DNA from: Tetramitus jugosus
Taxonomy: Eukaryota > Heterolobosea > Eutetramitea > Acrasida > Vahlkampfiidae
Length of the DNA: 64,000 nucleotides
Reading direction: 5' to 3'
NCBI GenBank assembly: GCA_937625935.1
Contig: OW569347.1
Location: 620,001 to 684,000, forward strand
Part shown: piece after piece, positions 9,385 to 18,950 of the stretch
How the letters are laid out: each line of letters begins with the position of its first letter
Position numbering within the stretch: position 1 is the stretch's first letter
The notes under the pieces: generated by a model
Told to the model about the DNA's origin: nothing
Database searches by the model: none
The model's input: the letters and a program-made list of their open reading frames with translations, nothing else
Position numbers and translations under genes: made by a program

Positions 9385-11439
9385 TCATGCAATGCCAATA
9401 TTCTTCAATATCTTATCGAGTGTTTCATTCGTCAGACCAACATAGGCATACACTGGAACTTCGCTATTGTAAATACAGTACAATTCGTAGTTGCCTCTCC
9501 GAATGGCGCATTGACCAAAGCTCTTTGTTCGCATGTATGACTGATCTACGCGAATACTGGTCTTTGGGGCCGAGTTTGCGCTCGAAGAATGCCCGTGCAC
9601 AGCATTGGGATCCAAGTGTCGATGCGACTCAAACACATTGGTCGATATGTTGATGTAAAACTCGGTCAACACTTGTTCCATAATTTCTCTCTTCTCATAT
9701 GCTCGAATAGGAAGCAGGTCTTCATAAATAAAATAGGGTTTTGACTGTCTTTGCTGCTGTTGCTGCGAAGAGTTTCTCTGCTGACTGCTCTGTTGTTGAG
9801 TTTTCTGCTGACTTTGCGACTGTGATTGCTGTTGCGACTGGGACTGCTGCTGCTGTGGATTCACTTGTTGCTGATCCTGCAAGCAACCTCTGTTGACAAA
9901 CAAGAATGCAGACAAATTAGAATCGAGCTTCATTGCTTCCTGTATCCGCGAACTCACCAGACTCTGCATCTTGTACACAAAGTTCCACTCTGATGCCTCA
10001 CTCGTCACATTCTGTATCACTGTCTGTGTCGATGGACTCTTACCTGCCAACATGCACAAGTGAACACCATCGTCCAACTTTATCGTCACAAATCTCTTGT
10101 TTCCATTCGGTGTGTGAATCGGTATGTCATATGCCGTCGCCGGTGCAGACAAGTGCAAGTACAGGCCCAGGATTGTCAACATGGAATGCGATTGAGAAAG
10201 CCAGTACTCTGTAGCGACACACACGGAATCATTGACATAAATGGCACAGTCTGCCACATTCCAATCATTCTCCGCACAGTGCTTCAATCGAGAGAGTGCT
10301 TGTTGTTTGAGCAATTCGGATGATTTGAGCTCAAAACACATGTGTCTCACGGGCAATCCAACCAATAATTGAAGTTTCATGTGAGTCGATATTTTGTGTC
10401 GATTCCATGCAATACTACCACCACCACTAGTGTGATTGCTCGTGTGTTCATTACTACTGTTACTGTTGCCTCTGCTCCTCTGTTGTACATGATCAAATGA
10501 TGAACCTGTTGATGATGATGATGATGATGATGTTGTTGTTGTCGATGAGGTTGGCTGATGATGATGATGTTGATGATGATTCAAATGAACACCAACAGTC
10601 AACAATTGTTCAATTACGTTACCAATGAGATTCAATCGTCGCTTCAGTGTCATTTTTCGATTGTCCAAATGAACTTGATCAAACGACAATTGACCAAACA
10701 ATAAATTAATGAATCCGTGAATCATGTGCATGACACTGTTGGCATAGTGAACTCCGACGCATGAACTAATCATTTCATTGTTCATGGAACGATGTGTTGT
10801 TGTTGTTGTTGTCATTGTTGTTGATGATGATGATGATGGTGTGGGTGTTGTTGTTGTTGTTGTTATTGTTGGTGGTGAAGATGGTGTTTGTGGAGTGGAT
10901 GATTGATTTTTGTTATTGTTATTGTTGTTGTTGTTGTTGATGAGTGATTCTTCACTCTTGTTATTGTTATTGTTGGTCTTTTGAATGATAAATGAATTAT
11001 TATTATTATTATTGTTGTTGTTAGTGATGTTAGTGTTATTGCTGTTGTGAATATTCTTGTGATAATAGTCACCACTCGTTCCCAGTACCATGAGCATATT
11101 TAACTGCTGTTGTGGTTGTGGTTGTAGTTGCAGTTGTTTTTTGCTATTCACATTTTTGTTACTATTGTTATTATTGTTATTGTTACTGTTGTCATCATGA
11201 TTGTCATCACCTTCAACATGAATCATGATGGGTAAATAGTGCAGTACATGATAAGAATCATTGTCTTGAAAACTTGATGTCAGTGTTTGGACCGTGTGTG
11301 AACATGAGAGATTGGATTTGGAGTAGAGAACGGAGAAGAGAGAGGTTTGAGTGAGGTTGGGCATGGTCATGGAAGGATGAGAGTAGTATGATCGACGCAT
11401 GAGCTCAAAATGTTCCGTATTGAACAGAACGAACCACAT
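9385..11439 (-). CDS. FUZ: Fuzzy-like longin-domain protein (CPLANE complex)
   Basis: 684 residues if it starts at 11439 (MWFVLFNTEHFELM). The open frame extends to 11607, but those 56 codons contain the E2F-like promoter site and resemble nothing. Conserved blocks match the Fuzzy family in order: a first longin domain (residues about 1-75 plus the block around HGFINLLFGQ), a second with CVATEYWLSQSHS then AYDIPIHTPNGNKR and VHLCMLAGKSPS (about 400-470), and a third at the C-terminus ending KILKNIGIA. Long Asn, Gln, Ser, Thr and His runs are inserted between them. In animals Fuzzy, Inturned and Wdpcp form a Rab23 exchange factor and recruit intraflagellar transport proteins to basal bodies. 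Naegleria builds basal bodies de novo, so a CPLANE subunit fits. It converges on RAD9 with 31 bp between stops. Confidence 0.72.
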   Translation of the reverse strand: MWFVLFNTEHFELMRRSYYSHPSMTMPNLTQTSLFSVLYSKSNLSCSHTVQTLTSSFQDNDSYHVLHYLPIMIHVEGDDNHDDNSNNNNNNNSNKNVNSKKQLQLQPQPQQQLNMLMVLGTSGDYYHKNIHNSNNTNITNNNNNNNNNSFIIQKTNNNNNKSEESLINNNNNNNNNKNQSSTPQTPSSPPTITTTTTTPTPSSSSSTTMTTTTTTHRSMNNEMISSCVGVHYANSVMHMIHGFINLLFGQLSFDQVHLDNRKMTLKRRLNLIGNVIEQLLTVGVHLNHHQHHHHQPTSSTTTTSSSSSSSTGSSFDHVQQRSRGNSNSSNEHTSNHTSGGGSIAWNRHKISTHMKLQLLVGLPVRHMCFELKSSELLKQQALSRLKHCAENDWNVADCAIYVNDSVCVATEYWLSQSHSMLTILGLYLHLSAPATAYDIPIHTPNGNKRFVTIKLDDGVHLCMLAGKSPSTQTVIQNVTSEASEWNFVYKMQSLVSSRIQEAMKLDSNLSAFLFVNRGCLQDQQQVNPQQQQSQSQQQSQSQSQQKTQQQSSQQRNSSQQQQQRQSKPYFIYEDLLPIRAYEKREIMEQVLTEFYINISTNVFESHRHLDPNAVHGHSSSANSAPKTSIRVDQSYMRTKSFGQCAIRRGNYELYCIYNSEVPVYAYVGLTNETLDKILKNIGIA

Positions 11440-11509
11440 TGTTTGTATTGTTTTTTGTTTGTGACTTTTGAGTTTTTTGTGCTCTCTGGTTTTCTCTGGA
11501 GATTTGACA

Positions 11510-11521
11510 TTTGGCGCCCAA
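11510..11521. promoter_or_regulatory. E2F/DP-like palindrome upstream of the Fuzzy gene
   Basis: TTTGGCGCCCAA, one mismatch from the perfect palindrome TTTGGCGCCAAA, 71 bp upstream of the chosen Fuzzy start at 11439. Its position supports that start over the longer frame. Confidence 0.5.
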
Positions 11522-11639
11522 TCAAATCCCCGTTTACTGAAATGCCAAAGCGGGGTTTTAACTTCTACAGCATCGTCATATCGCCTTTCTTGAATGGTGT
11601 TGTCCAAATGGATCGAAATGAACTCTATATTTATTTTTT

Positions 11640-13097
11640 TTACATGTTAAGAACCATTCGCTTCTCTTGGGTGATCCTTCGCTGGGCAATCAAGTACCTC
11701 TCTTCCAAGTCTGGTGTAATCGTTGGTGAATATGGTTGGAAAGGGTTCGATGATACCGTGGGAAACAGCGACGATGGCGAAGGAGTCTTCCACAAATTCA
11801 CAGGTATTAGGTCAATGCTTGCTCCTGGAGCACCCATGTGTCTTGGAGTAAAGCTCTCACCCGTCGTTGATGATGGTTCACCATGTTCATCAGGAGAAGC
11901 TCCCAACACTTTCTCTACACTGGCAATACCAACACCCTGTTGTTGTTGTTGTTGTTGTTGTTGGTGTGAAAAACTATTTGGTGATGGCATCGCAGGAGGA
12001 ACAGGATTCCTATTATTCATCATAGCTGTAGCAGTCGCAGGAGGACCAGAGGAAACGGAAGCAGCAACTACATTACCACTATTATTCTTACTATTATTAT
12101 ATTGAATAAATTTGGGTGATAGTTGAGCAAGAGCTCCCTTCTCTCCATTTCCTACATGAGATGCTGATGGTAATGGACCAGTGGGTGTCAAGCTATGACT
12201 ATTCATATTACTACTATTACTACTGTGAGGAGAGTCAGTTGTTGGTGCAACAATGGAGGATGAACGTGGTGAGACTGTAGTAGGCCGTATTTGAGCAACA
12301 GTAGGTAATCCTACTTGAGTTGAGTGGTGTTGAGCATGGTGATGTTGTTGTTGATGATTCAAGCTAGAAGGAGGAGAATTGGATAATTTGGGTGGTTGTT
12401 GTTGTTGTTGTTGTTGTGAATAAGGTTGGTGAGAATGATGAGGATGAGAATGATGATGTGGATGGTGGTGGTTCTGATGCTGTGATGATGATGGAGGAAC
12501 AATAGAGTTGTTGTTGTTGTTGTTGTTGTTTGAACCTCTGTTATTAGAGTATGGTTGTGGTTGTTGTGGTTGATTGTTGTTGTTGTAATGGAAAGCTCCA
12601 TTGTTGTTGTTCATTGTATTCGCATGATTGTTGGGATAGTTGACTTGGGACTGTGGTTGAGAGGGTGACGGAGAATTATGTTGTTGATAGTATCTTTGCT
12701 GTTGGTGTTGTTGATGTTGGTGGGAGTGAGGAGGTGGAGGAGCATGCGGTGACACCGAAGGAACAGAGTTGGTGTTCGGTGCTGGACCAAACGACGGACT
12801 TTGGTTGATTGGATACTGCGAAGGTTGTTGTTGGTAGGTGTTGGTGGTAGTGTGAGTTGTTGGTCCGACATATGTATGTTGAGATTGTTGTTGTTGTGGT
12901 TGTTGTTGTTGGTGATGATGATGGTGAGAATGTTGGTAACCAGCACCAGTCTGGTGTGGTGTCAGTGGAGGTTGTTGTGCGCTATTGTTGTTGTTATTGT
13001 AATGAACGGGAGCGCCTCCATTGTTGTGGTGGTAATTTTGTGGGTGCGAATGATGACTCTGCTGAGTAAGCTGAGAGTGGTGTTGCTGTGCTTTCAT
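11640..13097 (-). CDS. Gln/His/Asn-rich low-complexity protein, 485 aa
   Basis: An intact frame dominated by Gln, His, Asn, Pro and Ser runs from residue 1 to about 405. They are encoded by CAA, CAC/CAT and AAC repeats that are visible on the plus strand as GTTGTT tracts. Only the C-terminal 75 residues are of normal composition (TPRHMGAPGASIDLIPVNLW to RRITQEKRMVLNM); they are likely the conserved part, but I do not recognise them. The composition resembles prion-like or transcription-associated proteins, which is an analogy only. The start lies at an ATG after which the runs begin at once. The stop is 201 bp from the Fuzzy start, leaving room for that gene's promoter. Confidence 0.65.
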   Translation of the reverse strand: MKAQQHHSQLTQQSHHSHPQNYHHNNGGAPVHYNNNNNSAQQPPLTPHQTGAGYQHSHHHHHQQQQPQQQQSQHTYVGPTTHTTTNTYQQQPSQYPINQSPSFGPAPNTNSVPSVSPHAPPPPHSHQHQQHQQQRYYQQHNSPSPSQPQSQVNYPNNHANTMNNNNGAFHYNNNNQPQQPQPYSNNRGSNNNNNNNNSIVPPSSSQHQNHHHPHHHSHPHHSHQPYSQQQQQQQPPKLSNSPPSSLNHQQQHHHAQHHSTQVGLPTVAQIRPTTVSPRSSSIVAPTTDSPHSSNSSNMNSHSLTPTGPLPSASHVGNGEKGALAQLSPKFIQYNNSKNNSGNVVAASVSSGPPATATAMMNNRNPVPPAMPSPNSFSHQQQQQQQQQGVGIASVEKVLGASPDEHGEPSSTTGESFTPRHMGAPGASIDLIPVNLWKTPSPSSLFPTVSSNPFQPYSPTITPDLEERYLIAQRRITQEKRMVLNM

Positions 13098-13199
13098 GAA
13101 GGAATGGTATGAAAGGGATGTGATGGATGTTGTTGTGTTGTGTTACGGTAGTAGTTAAAAGTATTTGGGTGCTTTTTGGAGGTTACTATTTGGTGTAAG

Positions 13200-13500
13200 T
13201 TTATTGAGAGGCACTCGTACGGAGAACACTTGTGGAGGTCGCTTTGAGCGATGTACGGTGCATTATGCCTCCCTCTCAGGGTGACCCAGGGGTCTAAACT
13301 TGGGCAAATTTGCCTGGAACCATCATCCTTGGGTATTCAAATCGTTGATTTTGTTGCGATGAGTGACTGCCCGACGACAAATGTATGATGTGGCGCTGCG
13401 AGTCAGGGTTCTCCCTTGCCACTTTTAAAGCCGAAAGTACAAAACGCGACAGAATATCGTTTTATACCGAGGCATCTCGGAAAGGATTTTCCTGAAAGGT
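13200..13500. ncRNA. Candidate structured non-coding RNA region
   Basis: No open frame of note crosses this gap, yet it is clearly more GC-rich than the neighbouring spacers and dense with short inverted repeats: TCGCTTTGAGCGA (near 13239), GCATTATGC, GGCAAATTTGCC (near 13303) nested in CCAGG/CCTGG, and GGGTGACCC. On the minus strand GGTTCCAGGC resembles a pol III B box and TGGCAAGGGAG, about 100 nt upstream, an A box. I compared it with remembered features of tRNA, SRP, U3 and RNase P/MRP RNA and found no clear match. Strand and ends are uncertain. Confidence 0.3.
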
Positions 13501-13537
13501 GACTAGAAAAAAATTGACCAAACTAGATTTTGATTTT

Positions 13538-14993
13538 TCAGTGGGCATTTTCGTCTACGATTGTTGTTTGGGTGGTTGGTGAGGTGTCAATGATGGCCTC
13601 GACAACGGGTTCGACAACGGGTTGTTCTTCTGGTTGTTTGATGTCTGTATCCTTTTCCTGATGGAGATGTTCCTCTTCTGGGACACCAGCGTCCAGGTTA
13701 GGCTCGCTCGGTTCGACAGGAATAACTGTTGTCGAAGGAGCCTCTTCTGGAAGTTCTTCTTTACAGTTGTCTATGACAGTGCTTGTTTCGACAACGCTTT
13801 CCGATACAGTATTTTCACTTGGTTGTGGTAGTGGTTCTGTCTCTTGGGTTGCTGGCACCTCATCAATCGATTCATCACCACCAACACTAACCTCACCAGT
13901 TGTAGCAGTAGGAGCTGCTTCAGTTGGAGTTGATGGAACGGATGATGAAGCGAGGCAAGCATTCACATCAGAGCCATACTTGTAGTACAGGTTGACAGCG
14001 ACTGATCTCTCGGTGAATCCCTTCTCTTTCATGATGAGTTGGATGTCTCCCAGGTATTTGGCTGCCAATTCAACAGTGTTTTGATTCTCACACAGAGCTT
14101 TTCTTGATTTCTGGTAGTCTTCACCTGTTTGTTGCATGATCAAATTGGTCTTATCGTTCATAATGGACTCAATGGCTTGATTCCAATCAGGCAATCCACA
14201 CAAGAAGCTATCAAATTGAGAGAGCTTGTGACGGGCAATGTCGACTTCAACCTTGCATCGATTGGCGACAATCATGGCCAAGTTCTCATTCGTAGCGAGG
14301 AAATCATGGATCAGAGCTTCATAGTTGCTAAACCACACAGAGTCTGCTGTTGTAATCTTGTCGAACCATGTTTGCAATCCCGCCAATCGCTTTTCTACGC
14401 TGGCGGCAGAAAAATTTCGGGATTTTCCAAAGAGTTTTGGCGGGAACTCAATGCGGTGATCCTTGGTGACGAGAGTGGAGCTGAGCCGTGTGTGGAATGC
14501 ATGACACTCAGAGTAACGCTTCTTGACACTCCAATTCAAGTCTCTTAGTTTACACTCGATATGATACGCAATATATTCCTTTTTCTTCTCTTTCTCTGTA
14601 GTGTACTTTACAATTTTGGCGGTCATCTGTTGGATGATTGATTTTTCGAGCAGCATAAAGTGAATGATCATCATTCATGTGACAAGCAAACAAAACAAAA
14701 AGTGAGTTCTCCTCTCCATATTCAAACGACAAAAAAGCTCAACAAACAAACCGTACATTTGTTTCTGCAAAAATATTTCTTGTACTTGTAGAGAGTGGTG
14801 CAACAGTGTTGCTTCTATTCTTAGTACTGTTATCATTGCTCTTGTCACTGCTGTTGTCAGTCGAAGCAACATCACTGCTCTGTTCATTTGCCTCGCTGCC
14901 ATGCACAACATTGTCATTGTTGTTGGTAGTAGTTGTAGTTACATCATCGTTCGTGTCGTTGACGACCACGGATGTCAGTTCTTGTTCGTTCAT
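13538..14993 (-). CDS. PX-domain sorting nexin with UBA-like segment, one intron
   Basis: The PX domain is in the lower exon (14626-13538): ATTACACT-type start of strand, then EYIAYHIECKLRD, VKKRYSECHAFHTRL (the RRY-type phosphoinositide pocket), FPPKLFGKSRNFS and VEKRLAGLQTWFDKI. A region near residue 300 (FTERSVAVNLYYKYGSDVNACL) looks like a small UBA-type helical domain, followed by an acidic Pro/Glu/Thr tail. I propose exon 1 at 14993-14757 (79 codons, Asn/Asp/Thr/Ser-rich), spliced through a 130-nt intron (donor GTACGG, acceptor CCAACAG) to give about 441 residues in phase 0. Alternatively the gene starts at 14674 without the exon. PX proteins bind PI3P on endosomes and sort cargo. Confidence 0.72.
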
Positions 14994-15166
14994 TTGTTCG
15001 ATTGTTGTTTGAATGTAGTTTGTGTTTTTTTTTGTTCTGGTTTGGTTGTTTTGGTTGGTGCCAACAGGGATATTGGTGCGTCACATTTCGCATGGTCTGA
15101 CAGATGACAATTTAGTTTTTGGGGCGCTGATGTCTACGATTAAACGGTCGGTTAGAATAGTGACTG

Positions 15167-15178
15167 TTGGGCGGGAAA
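15167..15178 (+). promoter_or_regulatory. E2F-like site upstream of the 15245 gene
   Basis: TTGGGCGGGAAA contains the GGCGGGAAA core typical of animal and plant E2F sites. It lies 67 bp upstream of the ATG at 15245 and in the divergent promoter shared with the sorting nexin gene. Confidence 0.4.
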
Positions 15179-15244
15179 GAATTCAAACAGGAGGAGATTT
15201 TGGATGAAAAATTGCTTTGGTCCACAATACCCGTCAAAGGAATC

Positions 15245-15967
15245 ATGTTTGGTGAACCGAACGCAGCTAGTTATTTCAATCAGCTAAAGATACATTCAGA
15301 CGAGCAAGCTCACCTGAGAACACTGAAATATTTGAATTGGGATAACACGAACGGTAGTAGTACTTCAGTTCTGCAGAACAGGAACGAAAATGAACCACGA
15401 TCATCTGAGAGGTCCACTCAACTTCAGCGCTCGACAAGAACGAATCAACCAGAGAGGAACCGCCCTCGCGATGATGCGAAACTGCAAATATTGAGATCCA
15501 ATGTAGCGAACTTTAATACGACTCGAACATCAGACCAGAGACATCAAAAATTATCTTACATGAGACAGTTACCAAAAGGACATAAACTATTGTTGTACTC
15601 TCAGAAGAATTCATTGGTTAGACCTACTTCGGCGCCTATGTTGCTGAGTCAAACCCATCTGACGAGAAAGAGAAGCGAACTATCTTTCTCAGAAAGGAGT
15701 GAAAATGTCCGACCCCAATCATCGTACTCGAAATCCAAGCCTGATTTTGTTTCACGAATTCAGTATCAAGCCCTGTTAGACAAACACACAAGGTTGACAA
15801 AGGATCCTCAAGATTTGTATCGTGTTCCCGTGACTTCAGCTCAGGAGATTGGGTGGACTGTGAGAGAGCCTAGCCTCGTTGAAACAAGATCTACATGGAG
15901 ACCCAAAATGTCATGCGAAGAAACGCTCTACGCTGATCATCTGGTCAGAAAGGGACACCACATCTAA
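15245..15967 (+). CDS. Candidate axonemal (microtubule inner-protein-like) protein, 240 aa
   Basis: The first ATG in the frame is 15245 (MFGEPNAASYFNQLK). The longer open frame has no ATG. The protein is basic, Ser/Arg/Gln-rich and mostly unstructured, and ends in a conserved-looking tail: DLYRVPVTSAQEIGWTV followed by WRPKMSCEETLYADHLVRKG. Short blocks of the form 'P-x-T-(S/T)-x-(D/E)-x-G-W' and a C-terminal 'Y-A-x-x-(L/I)-x-K' occur in several small ciliary microtubule-associated or inner proteins (CFAP/SPMIP type). This is motif resemblance only and I cannot name the orthologue. A flagellar role would suit an amoeboflagellate and the E2F-like promoter site that it shares with Fuzzy and NEK. 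Confidence 0.45.
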   Translation: MFGEPNAASYFNQLKIHSDEQAHLRTLKYLNWDNTNGSSTSVLQNRNENEPRSSERSTQLQRSTRTNQPERNRPRDDAKLQILRSNVANFNTTRTSDQRHQKLSYMRQLPKGHKLLLYSQKNSLVRPTSAPMLLSQTHLTRKRSELSFSERSENVRPQSSYSKSKPDFVSRIQYQALLDKHTRLTKDPQDLYRVPVTSAQEIGWTVREPSLVETRSTWRPKMSCEETLYADHLVRKGHHI

Positions 15968-16047
15968 TGGAGTATTAATTATGTACAAAAGCGTTGGTCA
16001 ACTACAAGCAATAAACCTCTTCCATTGACGTCAATATGTTTTGAAGG

Positions 16048-18870
16048 ATGCAGGAGAAAGTTACAACAAGTCCGACTGTGCGTTTCTGCCCCACTCGAAG
16101 CTTTGAGTGGAACGGCAACACAAAAAATCGAACACAACAAAACACAAGTTCACGGCAACTACAATCAACAATGACCTTTCATAGTGTGTTGCGAAAAATA
16201 TTACCCACGACCACAACACCAACATCAGCACCACCAACTACAACAACAATAGACAATAACAACAATCATCATACAAACAATGATGAAAGCGATGATGATG
16301 ATGATCAAGCACAACAACAATCACAACAACAACATAATGGATCTTCTTTGTCATCATCATCATCACTTAATGATCGAGTGCAATACCAAGACACTGATCA
16401 TTCATCATCATCATCATCATCATGGTTAAGAAAACGAAAATGGAGCTCTACTAGCAACGACAATGATGACGATGAAAATGACGACAATGATACTGAGAAT
16501 GATGAGAATGATGCCATCATTACTCAAAAAGCAAAAAGAAGTAAATTGAGTCATCATCATCATACCAACAATAACAACAACAATAACAAACAACAACTAC
16601 AGCAACCAATCGTCATTATCAATACGAAACAACTCGAAAGTAAACGAAAGAGAATTGGAGAATTATTTTATGTGCCGATTGATGAGACAAAAGCGGGAGT
16701 ATATCGAGTCGATTATGCTCACTACCATGTTCATACTCATGATGATGACAGTAACGCAACGACTACAAATGAGCAACAACATAATGGAAATGGAAAAACG
16801 ACGAGTAGTGTCGATGTTGTGTTGGATGGTGATGATGATGACGATGATGAAAATGATAGTGATGAAGGTGAAGATGAAGATGATGAAAATGATGAAAATG
16901 AACAGGTGAATGATAGCAATCACATACTATTGAGTGATGAAGAGTTTGTGAGTTCACTGCGATCGAGTGATATAGGTGACTGGTTCCAAAATGATCCTTT
17001 TACGGCCGTTCGATGGAAATTGGATCTTGGTTATGATTTTGATTTGGAGTATCACAGCCCAGAGTTTGAAATTTATGGAAAGAGGTGGAAAATTTTATTT
17101 TATCCTCATGGGAACACAAAAGTCGAGCATGATCGAAGCTCTAGTGTGTATTTGAGTGTGTCGAACAGGGCCATGTTCAGTCAGGCTGATTGGTTGCGTG
17201 ATTGTCGATTTAGCTTTCACATTTTGCCTCTGAATCATCACTCTACTACTACTACTACTGTAGGACAGCAGTCAGAGAGAGAAACGAAAAATGGATTGTT
17301 GTTGCCAAAAAACACTTTCCAGAAGCCGTTTAGTAAGAGTATACGAAAGAGTATGCAACTCAATCGAAAGTATTTGGACTGGGGATTCCATGCGTTCCAA
17401 CCCATTGTCAACACATCGTACACTGTTCCATTGATGAGTGCTGCACATAGCAAACACATTTATATCGAATTGCGCATGTATCACTATCCTTCAAGAGAGG
17501 AAGTAGCTGATATTACAGGTACTGATGATCAGATGACTCTAAAGACATTGAATCAATTGAATCAGTATGCTCAGAGATTGGACAAGGGTCAATCAACAGC
17601 TGCATTCAACAAGGAACAGTGGATCAGGTTGAATTGTACAGACGGAGAGACGTTACACTCGTTTTTACCGTTGACTATGGTCAGGTGTCCTGTGCTCGTT
17701 CAGAATATGAACCAACTTGTGAATAATAACAGCAGTGATGCTTGTCCCTCACTGGATATACCATTGTCTAGCTATTCGGCCCGGATCCTCATTGATTTTG
17801 TAATGTCAGATCGTACACCCAAAGAGGATGCCTGTGAAAACAGTGATTCTGTGATTGTCATCGATGACGAAGATGATGGAGTTGAAAGCAATGAACTTTC
17901 TCAAGGTCGATACTCTAAACATCAAACAAGCAACAAAGACAAAACAATGGACATTTTAGAGCTGTATCTGTACTTGTGCGAATGCCGAGAGTGTGATCGT
18001 CTGAATGAGCAATTATTCAATTGCTTGTCAAGGAATACAACGGGTGATAATATTGTTGAACTGTTATTAACGGTGAGCCAATCAGAGAAGAAGGACAAAA
18101 TACCTCTCTTGTGGAAAAAATTGTGTCAACAACTGTCCACTTTACTGACGAAGAAGACCAATATCAAAGACTCGCTCAAATTACGGTCTGCTCAGCATTT
18201 TCAGCTCTTGTACGATCTCCAGTTTTATAGAGATGAAGTACCTGTTGGTTCATGGCTTTCTGCATATGACAACTCTATCGTCAATGTTTTTAGGACTCTG
18301 TTGGATGGTGGTAACCGATTTCAACCAGATGTCACACTCTTTATGGATGAAGAGAGACAGGATACAATTGAGGCACACAAAATTATTCTCAGTGTATGTT
18401 GTCCCTACTTTAGAATAGCACTCGAGAAGGACAAGGGAAACACGTTGGATCTCTTTAACATTGAAGACTTCTCCGAGTATGGTGAATCAATGACTGATGA
18501 AGACAAGCAACAGCGAAGGATATTGTTGCGGCAGATCATTGAATACTTGTATACGGGTCGGTACACCGTTTCAACAGCAAATGCATTCCCTCTACTCTCG
18601 CTTTGTTCATTTCTGGGCCTGACTGGCAAAATTGAAGAAGTTTGTCAGCAGATGGTGTCACAGAGTTTGCAAGCAGACAACGTCTTATTCATTCTGGGTC
18701 GCTTCTCAAATCTGAAACATGTGAGAGAACAATGTATTGAGTTCATTGCTCGAAATTGGTTGCAGATGACAAGTGATTACCCTGAAGAAGAGTTATGTGC
18801 CAGAATCGAACCTAAAGAGTGGCTGGCAATAGTACAGACTTACTACAAGTACTCGGAGGCATTCCAATAA
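16048..18870 (+). CDS. MATH-BTB-BACK protein, likely cullin-3 adaptor, 940 aa
   Basis: Residues 1-300 are low-complexity (Thr, Asn, Gln, His, then very acidic Asp/Glu runs near 260-285). A MATH-like domain follows at about 310-530, with FEIYGKRWKILFYPHG, VYLSVSNRA, CRFSFHIL and the late block DWGFHAFQP. Then come a degenerate BTB/BACK-like segment (about 545-725; PLSSYSARILIDFVMSD and ILELYLYLCEC) and a second clear BTB (about 755-870; VTLFMDEE, IEAHKIILSVCCPYFRIAL, IIEYLYTGRYTV) with a BACK helix (CIEFIARNWLQM). In SPOP and plant BPM proteins the MATH domain binds substrate and BTB binds cullin 3 for ubiquitylation. Two BTB-like units in one chain is unusual. The gene is intact, without introns, and ends 80 bp from the convergent saposin gene. 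Confidence 0.75.
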   Translation: MQEKVTTSPTVRFCPTRSFEWNGNTKNRTQQNTSSRQLQSTMTFHSVLRKILPTTTTPTSAPPTTTTIDNNNNHHTNNDESDDDDDQAQQQSQQQHNGSSLSSSSSLNDRVQYQDTDHSSSSSSSWLRKRKWSSTSNDNDDDENDDNDTENDENDAIITQKAKRSKLSHHHHTNNNNNNNKQQLQQPIVIINTKQLESKRKRIGELFYVPIDETKAGVYRVDYAHYHVHTHDDDSNATTTNEQQHNGNGKTTSSVDVVLDGDDDDDDENDSDEGEDEDDENDENEQVNDSNHILLSDEEFVSSLRSSDIGDWFQNDPFTAVRWKLDLGYDFDLEYHSPEFEIYGKRWKILFYPHGNTKVEHDRSSSVYLSVSNRAMFSQADWLRDCRFSFHILPLNHHSTTTTTVGQQSERETKNGLLLPKNTFQKPFSKSIRKSMQLNRKYLDWGFHAFQPIVNTSYTVPLMSAAHSKHIYIELRMYHYPSREEVADITGTDDQMTLKTLNQLNQYAQRLDKGQSTAAFNKEQWIRLNCTDGETLHSFLPLTMVRCPVLVQNMNQLVNNNSSDACPSLDIPLSSYSARILIDFVMSDRTPKEDACENSDSVIVIDDEDDGVESNELSQGRYSKHQTSNKDKTMDILELYLYLCECRECDRLNEQLFNCLSRNTTGDNIVELLLTVSQSEKKDKIPLLWKKLCQQLSTLLTKKTNIKDSLKLRSAQHFQLLYDLQFYRDEVPVGSWLSAYDNSIVNVFRTLLDGGNRFQPDVTLFMDEERQDTIEAHKIILSVCCPYFRIALEKDKGNTLDLFNIEDFSEYGESMTDEDKQQRRILLRQIIEYLYTGRYTVSTANAFPLLSLCSFLGLTGKIEEVCQQMVSQSLQADNVLFILGRFSNLKHVREQCIEFIARNWLQMTSDYPEEELCARIEPKEWLAIVQTYYKYSEAFQ

Positions 18871-18950
18871 ATAAATGTTGTCAAAGAAAACATGTTGGCA
18901 AAATAATATTCACGAAATATGAAAAAATTTAATACAAAAGGACAAAAGGT

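Noticed and set aside
11440-11607. N-terminal extension of Fuzzy to 11607
   Set aside because: These 56 codons cover the E2F-like site and resemble nothing, while the longin domain begins at the Met at 11439.
10500-12960. GTT/ATG trinucleotide tracts as a separate microsatellite array
   Set aside because: They encode the Asn, Gln, His and Ser runs of the two intact genes there and keep frame throughout.
13300-13330. tRNA gene on the minus strand (B-box-like GGTTCCAGGC)
   Set aside because: No cloverleaf, acceptor stem or anticodon arm can be drawn around it.
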